From Bacillus sp. JCM 19058 (GTDB taxonomy: Bacteria > Bacillota > Bacilli > Bacillales_H > Bacillaceae_D): DNA of 24,721 nucleotides. Shown here one piece after another: positions 8,507 to 16,939 of this stretch. Where the stretch lies: positions 1-24,721 of the forward strand of contig BAXO01000078.1 in NCBI GenBank assembly GCA_001310555.1, read 5' to 3'. Numbering within the stretch: position 1 is the first letter of the stretch; each line of letters starts with the position of its first letter. A model generated the notes under the pieces. The model saw only the letters and a list, made by a program, of their open reading frames with translations, ran no database searches and had not been told where the DNA came from. Both the position numbers and the translations under genes were made by a program.

Positions 8507-9045
8507 CAGTGAAGAAGTCCATAACGCTTTATTCCCTTGAAAGTATTTATTACTTCTTTGTATCCTCTCCAATAGCCAGCCTGAAAATTGACGAAAGAAC
8601 AAATACGTTCCGCCAAGAATCCCCACGATTACCGCAATTAAGCTAACCGCAAAATAATCCCCCCAAAATATGGTTGACGATTGGACAATAGGTAGGCCGT
8701 TCCTAAAAACAGGATGGACAACAAAGCAAGCAGCCTTGACGATTTGAAGGGCTTTTCGGTCCCAAACAGCAGGCACATCCCTATTTCTTGTTTTCGCTGC
8801 CTCATAAAAAATGAATTGGCGTACAGAATGAAGAAGATGATGAACAGGAAGACCGCAACAGACGCAATGGTCACCCCCAGCTGGAAATTGTCTTTATTTT
8901 CAAGTGTGGATAAAATATCGTCATGAAACATTAAAGACGAAAAAGTAAAGTAAATGATGACACCGTTGACCATCGAAGCGAAATAGAGCGAATACGTCCG
9001 GAAATTGCGCTTAATATTGCGCCATGATAAATCCAGCAAACTCAT
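8507..9045 (-). pseudogene. Bce-type ABC transporter permease (FtsX family), truncated and frameshifted
   Basis: The start ATG at 9045 overlaps the ATPase stop codon (ATGA). The N-terminus MSLLDLSWRNIKRNFRTYSL, first membrane helix, second helix (VAVFLFIIFFILYANSFF) and the motif MRQRKQEIGMCLLFG are those of BceB/YxdM-type permeases, which act with an ATPase to sense and remove peptide antibiotics. The frame is then broken around 8640-8770; a piece in another frame (AVIVGILGGTYLFF to YFQGNKALWTSS) carries the third and fourth helix region. Homology stops near 8507, after about 180 of the usual 600-plus residues. The large extracellular sensing domain is missing, so this cannot be a working permease. 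Confidence 0.75.
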
Positions 9046-9772
9046 TTCCCTTCACCCCCAATAGCACTCTGAATCGTCAGGATTCGGTCGAATAATTCTT
9101 TTTGACTTTGTTCTCCCTTCGCCATTTCATTCACTATTTTTCCGTCACGCAAGTAAATGACACGCTTACAATAGCTGGCGTATGGATCGTGTGTAATCAT
9201 TAGAATGGCCGTCTTGAACGTTTCATTCAGTGACTCAAGCTGTTGCAGCAATTGCGTAGCTGAACGAGAATCAAGCGCACCTGTCGGTTCATCCGCAAAA
9301 ACAACTGCAGGGTTTGTAATTATGGCACGAGCTGCGGCTGTCCGCTGTTTTTGCCCACCCGATATTTCAGAAGAATATTGAGCAAGAATGGATTTAATCA
9401 TTAACTCTTGGACAATCCGTCCTAATCGTTTTTCCATTTCCTCAATAGGTGTTCTTTGTAATGAGAGTGGCAGCAATATATTTTCCTTCACCGTCAACGT
9501 ATCAAGCAAGTTGTAATCTTGAAAGATAAACCCCATGGCGAAATTGGCGCAGCGACTTCCTTTTCAAATCTACTGTCCTTCGAGCCAAACATCCCCACCG
9601 CTAAATGTATCAATGGTTGATAAGGTATTCATTAACGTTGTTTTCCCGGCTCCAGACGGGCCCATTATCGCTGTGAATTCTCCTTGATCAATTGTTAAAT
9701 CGATATTTTTTTTAGGACCTGTGTTTTTCCGTATGATTTAGATAAAATTTTTGTCTGAATAATTGTATTCAT
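9042..9772 (-). pseudogene. Bce-type ABC transporter ATPase, frameshifted
   Basis: The ATG at 9772 follows AAGGAGG. The protein begins MNTIIQTKILSKSYGKTQVL; the frame is lost at an A8 run (9706-9713 on the plus strand). Walker A is intact in the next frame (GEFTAIMGPSGAGKTTLMN). Further shifts near 9585 and 9540 separate it from the rest: Q-loop GFIFQDYNLLDTLTVKENIL, signature SGGQKQRTAAARA, Walker B AVVFADEPTGALDS and the switch histidine THDPYAS. All nucleotide-binding motifs survive, so decay is recent or partly technical. It is followed with a 4-base overlap by the permease. No BceRS-like two-component system is next to it. Confidence 0.8.
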
Positions 9773-9848
9773 TCGATCTTCCTCCTTCTACAAGCAATAC
9801 GATACCTCCTTGTTCCCTCCACAACAATCGATGTTACAGAGTGCAAAG

Positions 9849-9862
9849 TGACAAATTTGTCA
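9849..9862 (-). promoter_or_regulatory. BceR-like operator upstream of the ABC transporter
   Basis: TGACAAATTTGTCA is a perfect 14-bp palindrome of the TGACA-N4-TGTCA type, 77 bases upstream of the ATPase start. BceR/PsdR-type response regulators that control such transporters bind similarly spaced inverted repeats. The match is by pattern only, and no response regulator is in the window. Confidence 0.5.
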
Positions 9863-9989
9863 TTCATAGCGAAAATCCTAACTTAATGACCTTTCCCCGA
9901 TCCAATATCAAGATAAGACTACAGAAATAATCCTCCTGTCGCTTTAGTCTTTTTGGTATTTTTGGTTATCGCCTTGATTCCCGCCTTCT

Positions 9990-10061
9990 CATAACGAGGA
10001 TTCAGTAGAGATCCAGTAAATCAAAGGGTTTGAAGCTTTGGTCTTTAAGATCCTCGTTATG
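9990..10061. repeat. 12-bp inverted repeat with 48-base loop
   Basis: CATAACGAGGAT (9990-10001) is perfectly inverted at 10050-10061. CATAACGA occurs again at 10071-10078, at the foot of the next hairpin. This may be the ends of a very small decayed element, or a transcript structure. Confidence 0.6.
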
Positions 10062-10073
10062 ATAAAAACACAT

Positions 10074-10128
10074 AACGAAGCAACTGATTATATGGGAGAC
10101 CCCTCTCCCATTAATCAGCTGTTTCGTT
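10074..10128. terminator. Long hairpin, possible terminator
   Basis: AACGAA, TGATTA and ATGGGAG on the left pair with CTCCCAT, TAATCA and TTCGTT on the right around a 6-base loop, giving about 19 base pairs with small bulges. On the minus strand it is followed by GTGTTTTTATC, so it could end leftward transcription. The T-tract is weak, so the function is uncertain. Confidence 0.45.
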
Positions 10129-10200
10129 CCATTTAATGGTCATGATGGTGATTAATAACCTCAATAAAAAGTAGCTGATTAAATACTCAGCAAGGCGTCC

Positions 10201-10411
10201 ACAAGTGGACCAGGAAATGCGCAAATTGGATGGGCTCCTTATTATCAGACTGCATTAGAAAAAAAACTTCGTCGTCGTAAACTGGGATCAACGAGGATCA
10301 GTCCTGTCGTACTCTGAAGACATTCCAGAAGAATCGATGAATATCAGTCAGTTTGTAGAGGATGCGTATGAGCTAACGACTTATTTAACTAATTTAATTA
10401 CTTTTGATTAG
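10201..10411 (+). pseudogene. Fragment of an alpha/beta hydrolase (proline-iminopeptidase-like)
   Basis: This fragment is not visible as a long open frame. SGPGNAQIGWAPYYQTALEK reads from about 10204 and, after an A8 run (10259-10266), the next frame gives FVVVNWDQRGSVLSYSEDIP and then EESMNISQFVEDAYELTTYL, ending at a TAG at 10409-10411. HGGPGNAQ and NWDQRGxGxS are typical of the N-terminal third of this hydrolase family. The start, catalytic serine region and C-terminus are absent. Its last bases overlap the end of the convergent TetR gene, so it is leftover DNA from an earlier arrangement. Confidence 0.7.
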
Positions 10412-10973
10412 GGGATAATCCGTGGAAAAACAGCTGTAAAAGTTGTTCTATATCTTCGTTATTATTGTTATTTTTTGTGTAGATAACCACGTTTATTTCA
10501 TGAAAGAATACTTTAAAGTACTTCTTTAGAATCTGTTCCGAATATAGAGAAGAAATATATCCATCTCTTTTTCCTTGTTGTATTAACTTGAGATAAAAAG
10601 ATTCAGCTTTTTCTTCTGACTTGTGAAGAAAATAATGAACTGATTTTGGGTGTTTCTGGCTTAGATTTGTCAAAACTCTAATGTTTTTTACTTCATGAGT
10701 CATTATGTCTTTAATTTTTTCATTAAAAGGAATCTTTGAATTTAGTATTACTTCATACTCTCTTAGTTTTGAATCTATCCAATTATTAAACGTTTGTTGA
10801 TACAGTTCTTCCTTAGTTCCAAAATAATTGTAAATTGTAGCAGGGGAAACACGAGCTTTACTTGCAATTTCATCGACTCTCACTTTATCAAATCCATGCT
10901 TCATAACTAATTCAAATGAAGCCGAGTATATCTGTTTTATTTTTTTTTCTTTTCTTCTTTCAAATCCATCCAT
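10398..10973 (-). CDS. TetR/AcrR family regulator
   Basis: This is an intact protein of 191 residues. GAGGTG 9 bases before favours the ATG at 10973 (MDGFERRKEKK) over the GTG four codons earlier. The helix-turn-helix is QIYSASFELVMKHGFDKVRV then IASKARVSPATIYNYFGTKEEL. A run of five asparagines (KNNNNNED) lies near the C-terminus. It contains an A9 run (complement of 10930-10938) without losing frame. It is divergent from the membrane protein gene at 11110, with 136 bases between start codons, the usual layout of a TetR repressor and its target. Confidence 0.88.
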   Translation of the reverse strand: MDGFERRKEKKIKQIYSASFELVMKHGFDKVRVDEIASKARVSPATIYNYFGTKEELYQQTFNNWIDSKLREYEVILNSKIPFNEKIKDIMTHEVKNIRVLTNLSQKHPKSVHYFLHKSEEKAESFYLKLIQQGKRDGYISSLYSEQILKKYFKVFFHEINVVIYTKNNNNNEDIEQLLQLFFHGLSPNQK

Positions 10974-11060
10974 ACTATTTGTCACCTCATTCTAATTATA
11001 GATGAAGTTTTAGAGTGATTCAATATTTTACTACATTTCTTCTTGATATTACTTTTATAT

Positions 11061-11088
11061 AGTTATATAGTTAAATTATATAATAACT
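11061..11088. promoter_or_regulatory. Candidate operator between divergent TetR and membrane protein genes
   Basis: AGTTAT and ATAACT form an inverted pair in an AT-rich stretch with further TATATA symmetry, 22 bases before the ATG at 11110. It is plausible as the regulator's binding site, but base composition alone makes such dyads common. Confidence 0.35.
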
Positions 11089-11109
11089 ACAAAAAAAGAA
11101 GGTGGAAAA

Positions 11110-11644
11110 ATGGATATTAAAATCCCAAATATTTTTCATGAGGCTTTTGGTGAGAGACAAAGTATGATTCAACTAATAAGTATTTTACTCTTTGGAATCA
11201 TACTTACTACATTATTATTTCTTTATTACCCTAGTATTTATTATGGGATTTCACTATGGAGGATTGTAATAGCATTTCTGTTGATATTTGATATTTTTTT
11301 CGGGGTGTATAGCTAATTTTACTAAGTCTACAAGTAAGTATTACGAAAATAATGAAAAGAGACAATGTATATTCATATCTATCCATTTTCATTTAATACT
11401 TGTTGCAATTTTACTAGGTGTCTCCATTTGGAGTGTTATTCTAGTTTGGATTTATACTACTATATGTTCTTTTATCATTATTTCCATAAAGAAAGACAAT
11501 CAAATTTTTGTGGGAGGGTTTTTACTGTGTACTGGAATAGCTGGTATTCCTATACTTGGAATGGAGAGTTTTATGATGATTGTTAGCATGCTTTTTCTGA
11601 TTAAAGTACTATATAGTTTTAGTGTTAATCATTATCGAAATTAG
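11110..11644 (+). pseudogene. Small polytopic membrane protein, frameshifted
   Basis: A start with AGAAGGTGG upstream gives MDIKIPNIFHEAFGERQSMI and two hydrophobic helices up to FLLIFDIFF. The frame is lost at a T7 run (11294-11300). The next frame continues with SGCIANFTKSTSKYYENNEK, then three or four more helices, to VNHYRN and a stop at 11642-11644. Restored, it would be about 178 residues with five or six helices. I recognise similar conserved hypothetical membrane proteins in Bacillus (the DIF-GCIANFT segment), but no function is known to me. It is probably the target of the divergent TetR regulator. Confidence 0.65.
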
Positions 11645-11784
11645 GATTTAGGTGTTGATTGTTTCTGCCACGACGCTGGTGGGCCTCATGCACAGTGATG
11701 CCGTTCGGCTCTACGCTTAAGCAGCGTATGTCATCATCCCGTGAATCATCCCTTCCTGCAGCACTTTGCAGAAATACCCTGTAT
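11645..11784. other. GC-richer fragment of unknown origin
   Basis: Between the membrane protein and the ImmA remnant lies DNA distinctly richer in G+C than its neighbours. No protein family was recognised on either strand. It looks like a junction fragment left by recombination. Confidence 0.4.
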
Positions 11785-11931
11785 ATGTTGCAAAAATATA
11801 AAATAAATACCATTAATGAAGGTATCTATATAATCAAAAATAAATTCAAAGTTAGACATGAAATTGCACTAAAAAGACTGAATCATTATAGAAATCAATT
11901 GATTCAATCTAATTCAAAAACTACATATTAG
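11785..11931 (+). pseudogene. ImmA/IrrE metallopeptidase, C-terminal remnant (copy 1)
   Basis: MLQKYKINTINEGIYIIKNK followed by FKVRHEIALKRLNHYRNQL closely matches the last third of the peptidase at 18963-19364 (MLQKSLIKYKIANIPEGIPL). The zinc-binding part is missing. It is the first of four such remnants in the window, and no repeat copy lies next to it. Confidence 0.75.
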
Positions 11932-11986
11932 TTCTATATGTGTAATGATAATAAAGTTGTTTTAATTTTGATGCTGAAAAAGCACA

Positions 11987-12016
11987 TTACACCGTCTGAA
12001 AATGTGGACGGTGTAA
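11987..12016. repeat. Perfect 10-bp hairpin
   Basis: TTACACCGTC (11987-11996) is perfectly inverted at 12007-12016 with a 10-base loop. There is no T-tract typical of a terminator. Its role is unknown. The 253 bases between the ImmA remnant and the SRPBCC gene hold nothing else recognisable. Confidence 0.6.
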
Positions 12017-12170
12017 AAATAAAGTTGCTTAATTTCTTGTGCAATTACTGAATACAAACTTATGGAAGTAACAATAAAGTCGTTTAAAAATCAAATCCTT
12101 ATGCCCCAATCTTGCCCTATTGCTGCATAATCATTAAACAGATGTGTATATTCATTCTTTCCAAAGATTC

Positions 12171-12196
12171 AGAACTCTTCTTTTCTAAAGAGTTCT
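12171..12196 (-). terminator. Weak hairpin at the end of the SRPBCC gene
   Basis: AGAACTCTT and AAGAGTTCT form a perfect 9-bp stem overlapping the stop codon of the leftward gene. The following sequence is only moderately T-rich, so termination is possible but not certain. Confidence 0.4.
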
Positions 12197-12619
12197 TTCT
12201 TGGTAGGGTGTGCCTTTCCCAAGCTCACAGTACTGCTTCAAGCTCAGCAAAAACATCGCCCAGTTGTAATTGCAAAATTTGTAACATGACGTAATTTCTT
12301 TCCACTGAGCATGGCTTAAATCAACGGTTGTGGTGCCGTTAGATTCAGTTAATTCAAATGTAATTGTAGTCCCGATCCATTCCGGATCGGCATCAGCGTC
12401 CACGCATTCCCAGCTAACCCGCTTGTTTGAAACAAGCTCAATGACTTTCATTTTGGCTGTATCATTAGGACCAAAGCGAAACTCATTCACCTTTCCAACG
12501 ACCGCTTCAACTCTCAGGTCCTTTGTCCATACTTCAGACAAGCCTTCATTCGTTGTTAATGCTAAGTATACCTGATTGGCTGGTGTATTTATTTTTTGCA
12601 ATTGCTCAATACTTGCCAT
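12185..12619 (-). CDS. SRPBCC / AHSA1-type domain protein
   Basis: This is an intact 144-residue protein starting at an ATG with GAGGAG upstream. It is a single START-like (SRPBCC) domain: the N-terminal strand MASIEQLQKINTPANQVYLA, then LTTNEGLSEVWTKDLRVEA, the central strands FRFGPNDTAKMKVIELVSNK and RVSWECVDADADPEWIGTTI, and the C-terminal helix ending LLSLKQYCELGKGTPY. This matches the Aha1-homologue family, small hydrophobic-ligand-binding proteins often controlled by ArsR regulators. No ArsR gene is adjacent here. It is the only enzyme- or ligand-type gene of the right part that remains intact besides the regulators and small membrane proteins. Confidence 0.85.
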   Translation of the reverse strand: MASIEQLQKINTPANQVYLALTTNEGLSEVWTKDLRVEAVVGKVNEFRFGPNDTAKMKVIELVSNKRVSWECVDADADPEWIGTTITFELTESNGTTTVDLSHAQWKEITSCYKFCNYNWAMFLLSLKQYCELGKGTPYQERTL

Positions 12620-12851
12620 GCGATTTCAACTCCTCTTTCATATTAGAATCCCTCCACATTAACTATAAAGTATACATTCGATAGAAGTTCAATTTGGAGT
12701 TAGTGTAAATATATCACATATGACTGTACAAGACTTCTTCTCGATTGCTCGATACTCTTGTTATTCAATTAAATGGTCCGTTGATGGAATTAAGCGAATC
12801 AAAGTTTTTAAACAACTTTATTGTAAATTAAACGGCTTTATTTTATTTTGA

Positions 12852-13224
12852 AAAAAAATTACCAGCAGAAGTTATCAAGGTGAAATAATTATTGATTCTC
12901 GTTTATCTTCTGAAGAACAGTGGGAAGATTTTGCACACGAACTTTGTCATATTCTATTTCATTATGGAAACCAAATTTTAAGTATAAATAGCCTTTATCT
13001 CGAATATCAAGAATGGAAAGCCACTAATTTCGTAATACATTTTTTTGCCTACTTTCATGTTACAAAAATCGTTACTAATATATAAAATCGAGAGTATACC
13101 AGAAGCTATACCTTTTATAAAAACCAACTATAATGTTACAGATGAAGTTGCAGAAAAAAAATTGATTCATTTTAGAAACCAACTTCAAGTGTCAAAAGTA
13201 CATCAACTTAATGCAATAAATTGA
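12852..13224 (+). pseudogene. ImmA/IrrE metallopeptidase remnant (copy 2)
   Basis: ITSRSYQGEIIIDSRLSSEE is followed by QWEDFAHELCHILFHYGNQI, which carries the zinc motif HELCH, and by INSLYLEYQEWKATNF. The frame is lost near 13045 (a T6 run) and regained in pieces to VHQLNAIN and a stop at 13224. The N-terminus is absent. It is closely similar to the 18963 copy. Repeat copy A starts 6 bases after the stop. The last 90 bases plus the following repeat recur almost unchanged at 17542-17804. Confidence 0.8.
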
Positions 13225-13230
13225 ATAAAT

Positions 13231-13399
13231 ATTCCCTACCAAAATTCAACGAAAACACAAAATTCCCTACCAAAATTTTTTCTTGGTAGGGTTTTTGATA
13301 GGGAACTATATCATTTTATATCAATTTGCTCGTTTTAGGTTAGGAAAAACGCTGTTAAATAGGCGTTCTCACTCAAATCAAGTTAGCTTTTCATTCCAC
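13231..13399. repeat. Cassette-boundary repeat, copy A
   Basis: The layout is CCCTACCAAAAT arm, a second CCCTACCAA that forms a hairpin with TTGGTAGGG, a further GATAGGGAAC, an AT-rich linker with TTTGCTCGTTTTAGGTTAGG, the core AACGCTG-TTAAAT-AGGCGTT (13348-13367), then CAAATCAAGTTAGC and CATTCC. Copies B-E share this order. It lies right after an ImmA remnant and before the TetR/SDR unit. Confidence 0.85.
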
Positions 13400-13492
13400 C
13401 TGTTGACGCCTATAATGTCCGGGTTCCTTGAAGAGATTTGAGCCAGCCGTCAAGGTAATACTCCATTGCAGTTAGGGCATTTTCTTTAAAAT

Positions 13493-14080
13493 TTACCTGA
13501 AAGCCTTGATCCTTTGTTCAGTAATCGCATTGTACATCACATCCGGCATGTTGGCGATATTCACATAGCCGACGATGATCGCGTTCTGTGCCCCAAGCAA
13601 ATGAAAAAAGGCCTCTTCACTAAAAAAACTTACTCGTTCCGTCAGAAGTCGCAACACTGGTTCCAAAGCAGTGGACATGGCCCGAGTGGCTTTGAGCGCC
13701 GTTTCTTCATCAATATTTTTCTCCAGAATCGTATTCTTAATCGCACATAATCGAATAAAGACGGAATCCTGTTCTAAAATCCCAGCCATCTCGTCGAGAA
13801 AAAAAACTTTAAATTGTTCATAAGTCATTTTTTTGATTGGATCCAGAACGTTTAGAAAATGGCGAAAGCGGGTTTCATATTCCAAAAACAGCATTTCCAT
13901 AAACAAAATTTCTTTCGTTTTGTAATAATAAAATAGCGTTCCGTTAGAAATCTTTGCTGCTTTGGCAATATCACTCATTTTTATCTCTTCGTATTCCCCG
14001 TTTCGATACATTTCCCGGGCGGTGTCCAGAATCATTCTGGCTTTCTCTGCTTTAGCGCTTTCCGTCATGGCTCTCTTCAT
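13493..14080 (-). CDS. TetR/AcrR family regulator of the SDR operon
   Basis: This is an intact protein of about 195 residues (202 from the upstream ATG at 14101). GAGG 10 bases upstream favours the ATG at 14080 (MKRAMTESAKAEK). The helix-turn-helix is ARMILDTAREMYRNGEYEEI then IAKAAKISNGTLFYYYKTKEIL. It follows the SDR gene on the same strand with a short gap (9 bases to the upstream ATG), so the pair forms an operon from the promoter at 15001-15029. The inverted repeats over that promoter are its probable operators, giving autoregulation. Confidence 0.87.
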   Translation of the reverse strand: MKRAMTESAKAEKARMILDTAREMYRNGEYEEIKMSDIAKAAKISNGTLFYYYKTKEILFMEMLFLEYETRFRHFLNVLDPIKKMTYEQFKVFFLDEMAGILEQDSVFIRLCAIKNTILEKNIDEETALKATRAMSTALEPVLRLLTERVSFFSEEAFFHLLGAQNAIIVGYVNIANMPDVMYNAITEQRIKAFR

Positions 14081-14110
14081 TGATTTGATACCTCGATTCA
14101 TTCCCGATTC

Positions 14111-14934
14111 TTATTTCATCTGACTCATTATAAGCCGGTCAAAGTTTTTGTCCCCCAGCCATTTTCTTAGAAAAATGACGGGCTTCGCCATCTTGCCAAC
14201 AGCATATCTGGCTTGGGACGGCTGGCTGCAATTGCTGTTGAAACCGTATTCGCCACCAGATTAGGAGACGAGCCTCCGCCTGCCACAGAGGAGTTCTGAG
14301 CTGTCTTGGCAATTGAATGTGCCAGGTTCTTATATGGACCTTTTCCTGATTGTTCCAATAAGCGTTCGCTTACCAAATTTCCAAATGCAGTCTCAATCGT
14401 TCCCGGCTCGATGATAACTACGTCAATACCAAATGGTCTCAGTTCTAATCTCAAGCAATCTGACCAACCTTCTAGCGCATGCTTGCTTGCCGTGTACCAA
14501 GCCACCATCGGACCGTACATTTTCCCCGCCACTGAGGAGGTATTAATAATTTTTCCACTTCTTTGCCCTCTCATATATGGTACAACAAGCTGCGTAAGTC
14601 TGGAAAGACCGAATAAATTTACATCGAACTGATATTTCGCATCATCAAGGCTAATTTCTTCCATACTTCCAAAAAGGCCAAATCCGGCATTATTGAACAG
14701 CACATCGATTTTCTCTTGTTCACTGATAATTTTTTTTCGATACACGCTTGTACATGTTCCTCTTTCGTTACGTCCAAGGAGATTGTTACAGCGCCTAAGC
14801 TTTGAAGCTCTTGCATTTGCTCAACTCTTCTTGCAGCAGTGTACACCGTATGACCTTCCGACAGAAGCTTTCGGGCTGTCGCCTTACCGATACCGGATGA
14901 CGCCCCTGTTATTAGAATCACTTTTTTTGCTCAT
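14111..14934 (-). pseudogene. Short-chain dehydrogenase/reductase (classical SDR), three frameshifts
   Basis: The ATG at 14934 follows GGAGG. The frame is lost at once in an A7 run (14922-14928). The next frame gives the cofactor motif VILITGASSGIGKATARKLL and TAARRVEQM; the arginines after the second strand suggest NADP(H). After an A8 run (14730-14737) come LFNNAGFGLFGSMEEISLDD and the catalytic SSVAGKMYGPMVAWYTASKH (Ser, Tyr-x-x-x-Lys). A last shift near 14200 leads to ARYAVGKMAKPVIFLRKWLG and a stop at 14111. Restored length is about 274 residues, normal for the family. All catalytic residues are present. The substrate is unknown. The TetR gene follows directly. Confidence 0.83.
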
Positions 14935-14985
14935 GAACAGATTCCTCCACTCAGAATGAAATAAATTATTAATCGACTCAAAATC

Positions 14986-15029
14986 ATCGACTTATAGTCG
15001 ATTATAATTGATTCAAAGTCAATTGTAAA
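14986..15029 (-). promoter_or_regulatory. SDR-TetR promoter with two overlapping operators
   Basis: On the minus strand, TTTACA (15024-15029) and TATAAT (15001-15006) are separated by exactly 17 bases, a very good sigma-A promoter. A perfect 17-bp palindrome, ATCGACTTATAGTCGAT (14986-15002), overlaps the -10 box. A second inverted repeat, AATTGA-N7-TCAATT (15006-15024), fills the spacer. Binding at either would block RNA polymerase. The TetR protein of the operon is the probable ligand. Confidence 0.8.
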
Positions 15030-15246
15030 TACTATTTGCTAACTTATCCTTTAATTGTTGAGTGACAATAAACCAGCTAATATCTTGTCACTAAGTCTGA
15101 TTGCGGTATTTGAGTTAGAATAAAAAAGGAAACAACTATTTTTTGAAGTAGCCGCATTTTTCAATGGAAGAACGCGGCTTCTCGTTGTTGAAAGGAAATA
15201 ACTTTATTTGTACTGAACAAGAATTTTGGATGCATAATTTGAAAAT
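15030..15246. other. Intergenic, two hairpins
   Basis: No gene is seen. AGTGACAA and TTGTCACT (15061-15092) form a perfect 8-bp inverted repeat. AGCCGC and GCGGCT (15150-15179) form a 6-bp stem with an 18-base loop. Neither has a clear T-tract. Confidence 0.5.
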
Positions 15247-15363
15247 ATAATCCCCACCAAATTATTTTTGGCAGGGAACTATATCAATTTGCTCGTTTTA
15301 GGTTAAGCTAAATGCTGTCAAATAGGTGTTCTCTCTTCAAATCAAGTTGTATTTTTATTCCCA
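15247..15363. repeat. Cassette-boundary repeat, copy B
   Basis: This is a shorter copy: CCCCACCAAATTATTTTTGG, then GCAGGGAAC (one of the two GGCAGGG units is missing), TTTGCTCGTTTTAGGTTA, core AATGCTG-TCAAAT-AGGTGTT (15311-15330), CTTCAAATCAAGTTG and TTATTCCCA. It is the only copy with TCAAAT rather than TTAAAT in the spacer. Confidence 0.82.
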
Positions 15364-15399
15364 TTCTACATGATGGACCACCGTGGAGAAATTGCTAAT

Positions 15400-15923
15400 C
15401 GGCTGAAACTAAGCCACGAAAAACTCTTCATTTGCACAATGATTTTCACCAATTATCTTCGATTATTTGAAGAAAATATGAAAACAATGAAATTAGACGC
15501 TTATACGAAAAAAATAAATTACTGCTATATGCACAGCTTCATGAAACGGAAGAAAGCCTCCATTCACTCAGTGATTGTCTTTTTAATGAACGGCTTCAAA
15601 AAGGCGCGAACCTTGACTCCATCAGTGTTTCGCAATTATCCCGAAGACTGAATGGGATGAATCCAGTGATATTTCAACAACTCTTTCTGGATTTGGTTAG
15701 CCAAATTCACCAAAAGACAAATTACACAAGAATTACAATGCTTTAAATGGGCCATCCATAATCAAGTATACATCGCACTCATCGTCTATTGCTTAAATGA
15801 CTAGCTCAATTAGAAACGCACAGTAAACGGAAATTACTACAAATTAGTCGGTATTTAAAGGCTGTACTTTTGAAATCTGCTCATATCTGGGCCCGTAAAA
15901 TAAGAGGGACAGCAGTCTCTTAA
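15400..15923 (+). pseudogene. IS4-family transposase remnant, internally deleted
   Basis: The N-terminal part reads across frames as FEENMKTMKLDAYTKKINY, LLYAQLHETEESLHSLSDCL and DSISVSQLSRRLNGMNPVIF, ending LDLVSQIHQKTN. This is the start of IS4/IS5377-like transposases. About 15740 it jumps directly to the family's C-terminus: WAIHNQVYIALIVYCLN, LAQLETHSKRKLLQISRYLK, KSAHIWARKIRGTAVS and a stop at 15921. The whole catalytic DDE core is deleted. It begins just after repeat copy B. Confidence 0.8.
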
Positions 15924-16131
15924 CAAATAAACTGTCGTTGTCACAAAAGCCTAATTGCAAACAAATTCTAATCGGATGGAGCCACCTTTATTAGCGTGTT
16001 TATCTTTTTGGCTCATAATCACAACATCAAATAGCGTGAATTTTCAATTATAGTTTATGCAACACTAATGAACTTACTTAAAATTTTCATCAGTCCATTG
16101 TAAAATGGATGAATAATGTAACCAGTGGGGT

Positions 16132-16937
16132 TTATCGAATATCTTCTACCGTGTTGAGTTGGTTGATTTTCCCCATTTCTTCCCTGGATAACGTAAAATT
16201 AAAGATTTCGCTGTTTTCTTTAATTCTTTTTGGATTTGATGATTTTGGAATAATAATTATTCCTCGTTGGAGATGCCAACGTAGAATGACTTGAGCTACA
16301 GTTTTCTGATGTTCATGGGCAATGATTTTTAATTCTGGATGTTCTAGCAACGCTTTATTCCCTTGCCCTAACGGACCCCAAGCCTCATGTAAAATGCGGT
16401 GATTCTTGAGGTAATCATGAAGTTCATTTTGCGGAAACTCTGGGTGAGTCTCAACCTGATTAATCATCGGTGGAATTTTGGAATGTTTCATGAGTTTTTC
16501 ATGGTGTTTAATTTCAAAATTCGCAACCCCAATAACCTTAATCCTTCCTTCCATGTACAACTCCTCCATTGCTTTCCATGTTTCTAGATAATGAGGTGAA
16601 GCAAAATGGATGAGGTACATATCAAGGTATTTTACATTCAGCTTTGTACAAGTTTGTTCAAAAGCTTTCTTAGTAGCTTTGTAACCATGCTCCGTATTCC
16701 ACACTTTTGAAGTAATAAAAAATTGCTCTCGAGGAATCTGGCTTTTTTCAATGGCTGTGCCTAATGCTTTTTCATTTCCATAAATTTTTGCCGTATCAAA
16801 ATGGCGAAAACTATCCGGATAGCCTCACTAATAGCCGTTTCAAACTCTTCCTTTTTCTTTATTTTATACACCCCGAAGCCTAATTGAGGGATTTTTACGC
16901 CATTAACCGCTTCCACTACCTTAGTTTCTACACTCAT
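16132..16937 (-). pseudogene. Aldo/keto reductase, one frameshift
   Basis: The start is the ATG at 16937 (MSVETKVVEAVNG), with GGAGG 6 bases upstream; the ATG two codons earlier abuts the GGAGG. The sequence VKIPQLGFGVYKIKK leads to a one-base shift near 16815-16825. After it come the tetrad residues in FRHFDTAKIYGNEKAL (Asp and Tyr), FITSKVWNTEHGY (Lys) and DMYLIHFASPH (His), then INQVETHPEFPQNE and the NADPH site IIIIPKSSNPKRIKENSEIF. Restored, it is about 269 residues, normal for this NADPH-dependent carbonyl reductase family. It is coupled to the upstream ArsR gene. A single shift in an otherwise perfect gene makes a sequencing error a real alternative. Confidence 0.85.
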
Positions 16938-16939
16938 TT

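Larger units (their letters stand above)
9773..10200. other. Intergenic region with palindromes and hairpins
   Basis: No intact gene is seen. The region holds the ATPase leader and a 14-bp palindrome (9849-9862), a 12-bp inverted repeat with a 48-base loop (9990-10061) and a 55-base hairpin (10074-10128). A short rightward hydrophobic frame ending LVFLVIALIPAFS at about 9988 may be the tail of a lost membrane protein. Confidence 0.5.

Noticed and set aside
11987..12016. Riboswitch or leader RNA
   Set aside because: It is a single 10-bp stem without a conserved multi-helix aptamer and is not placed before a start codon.
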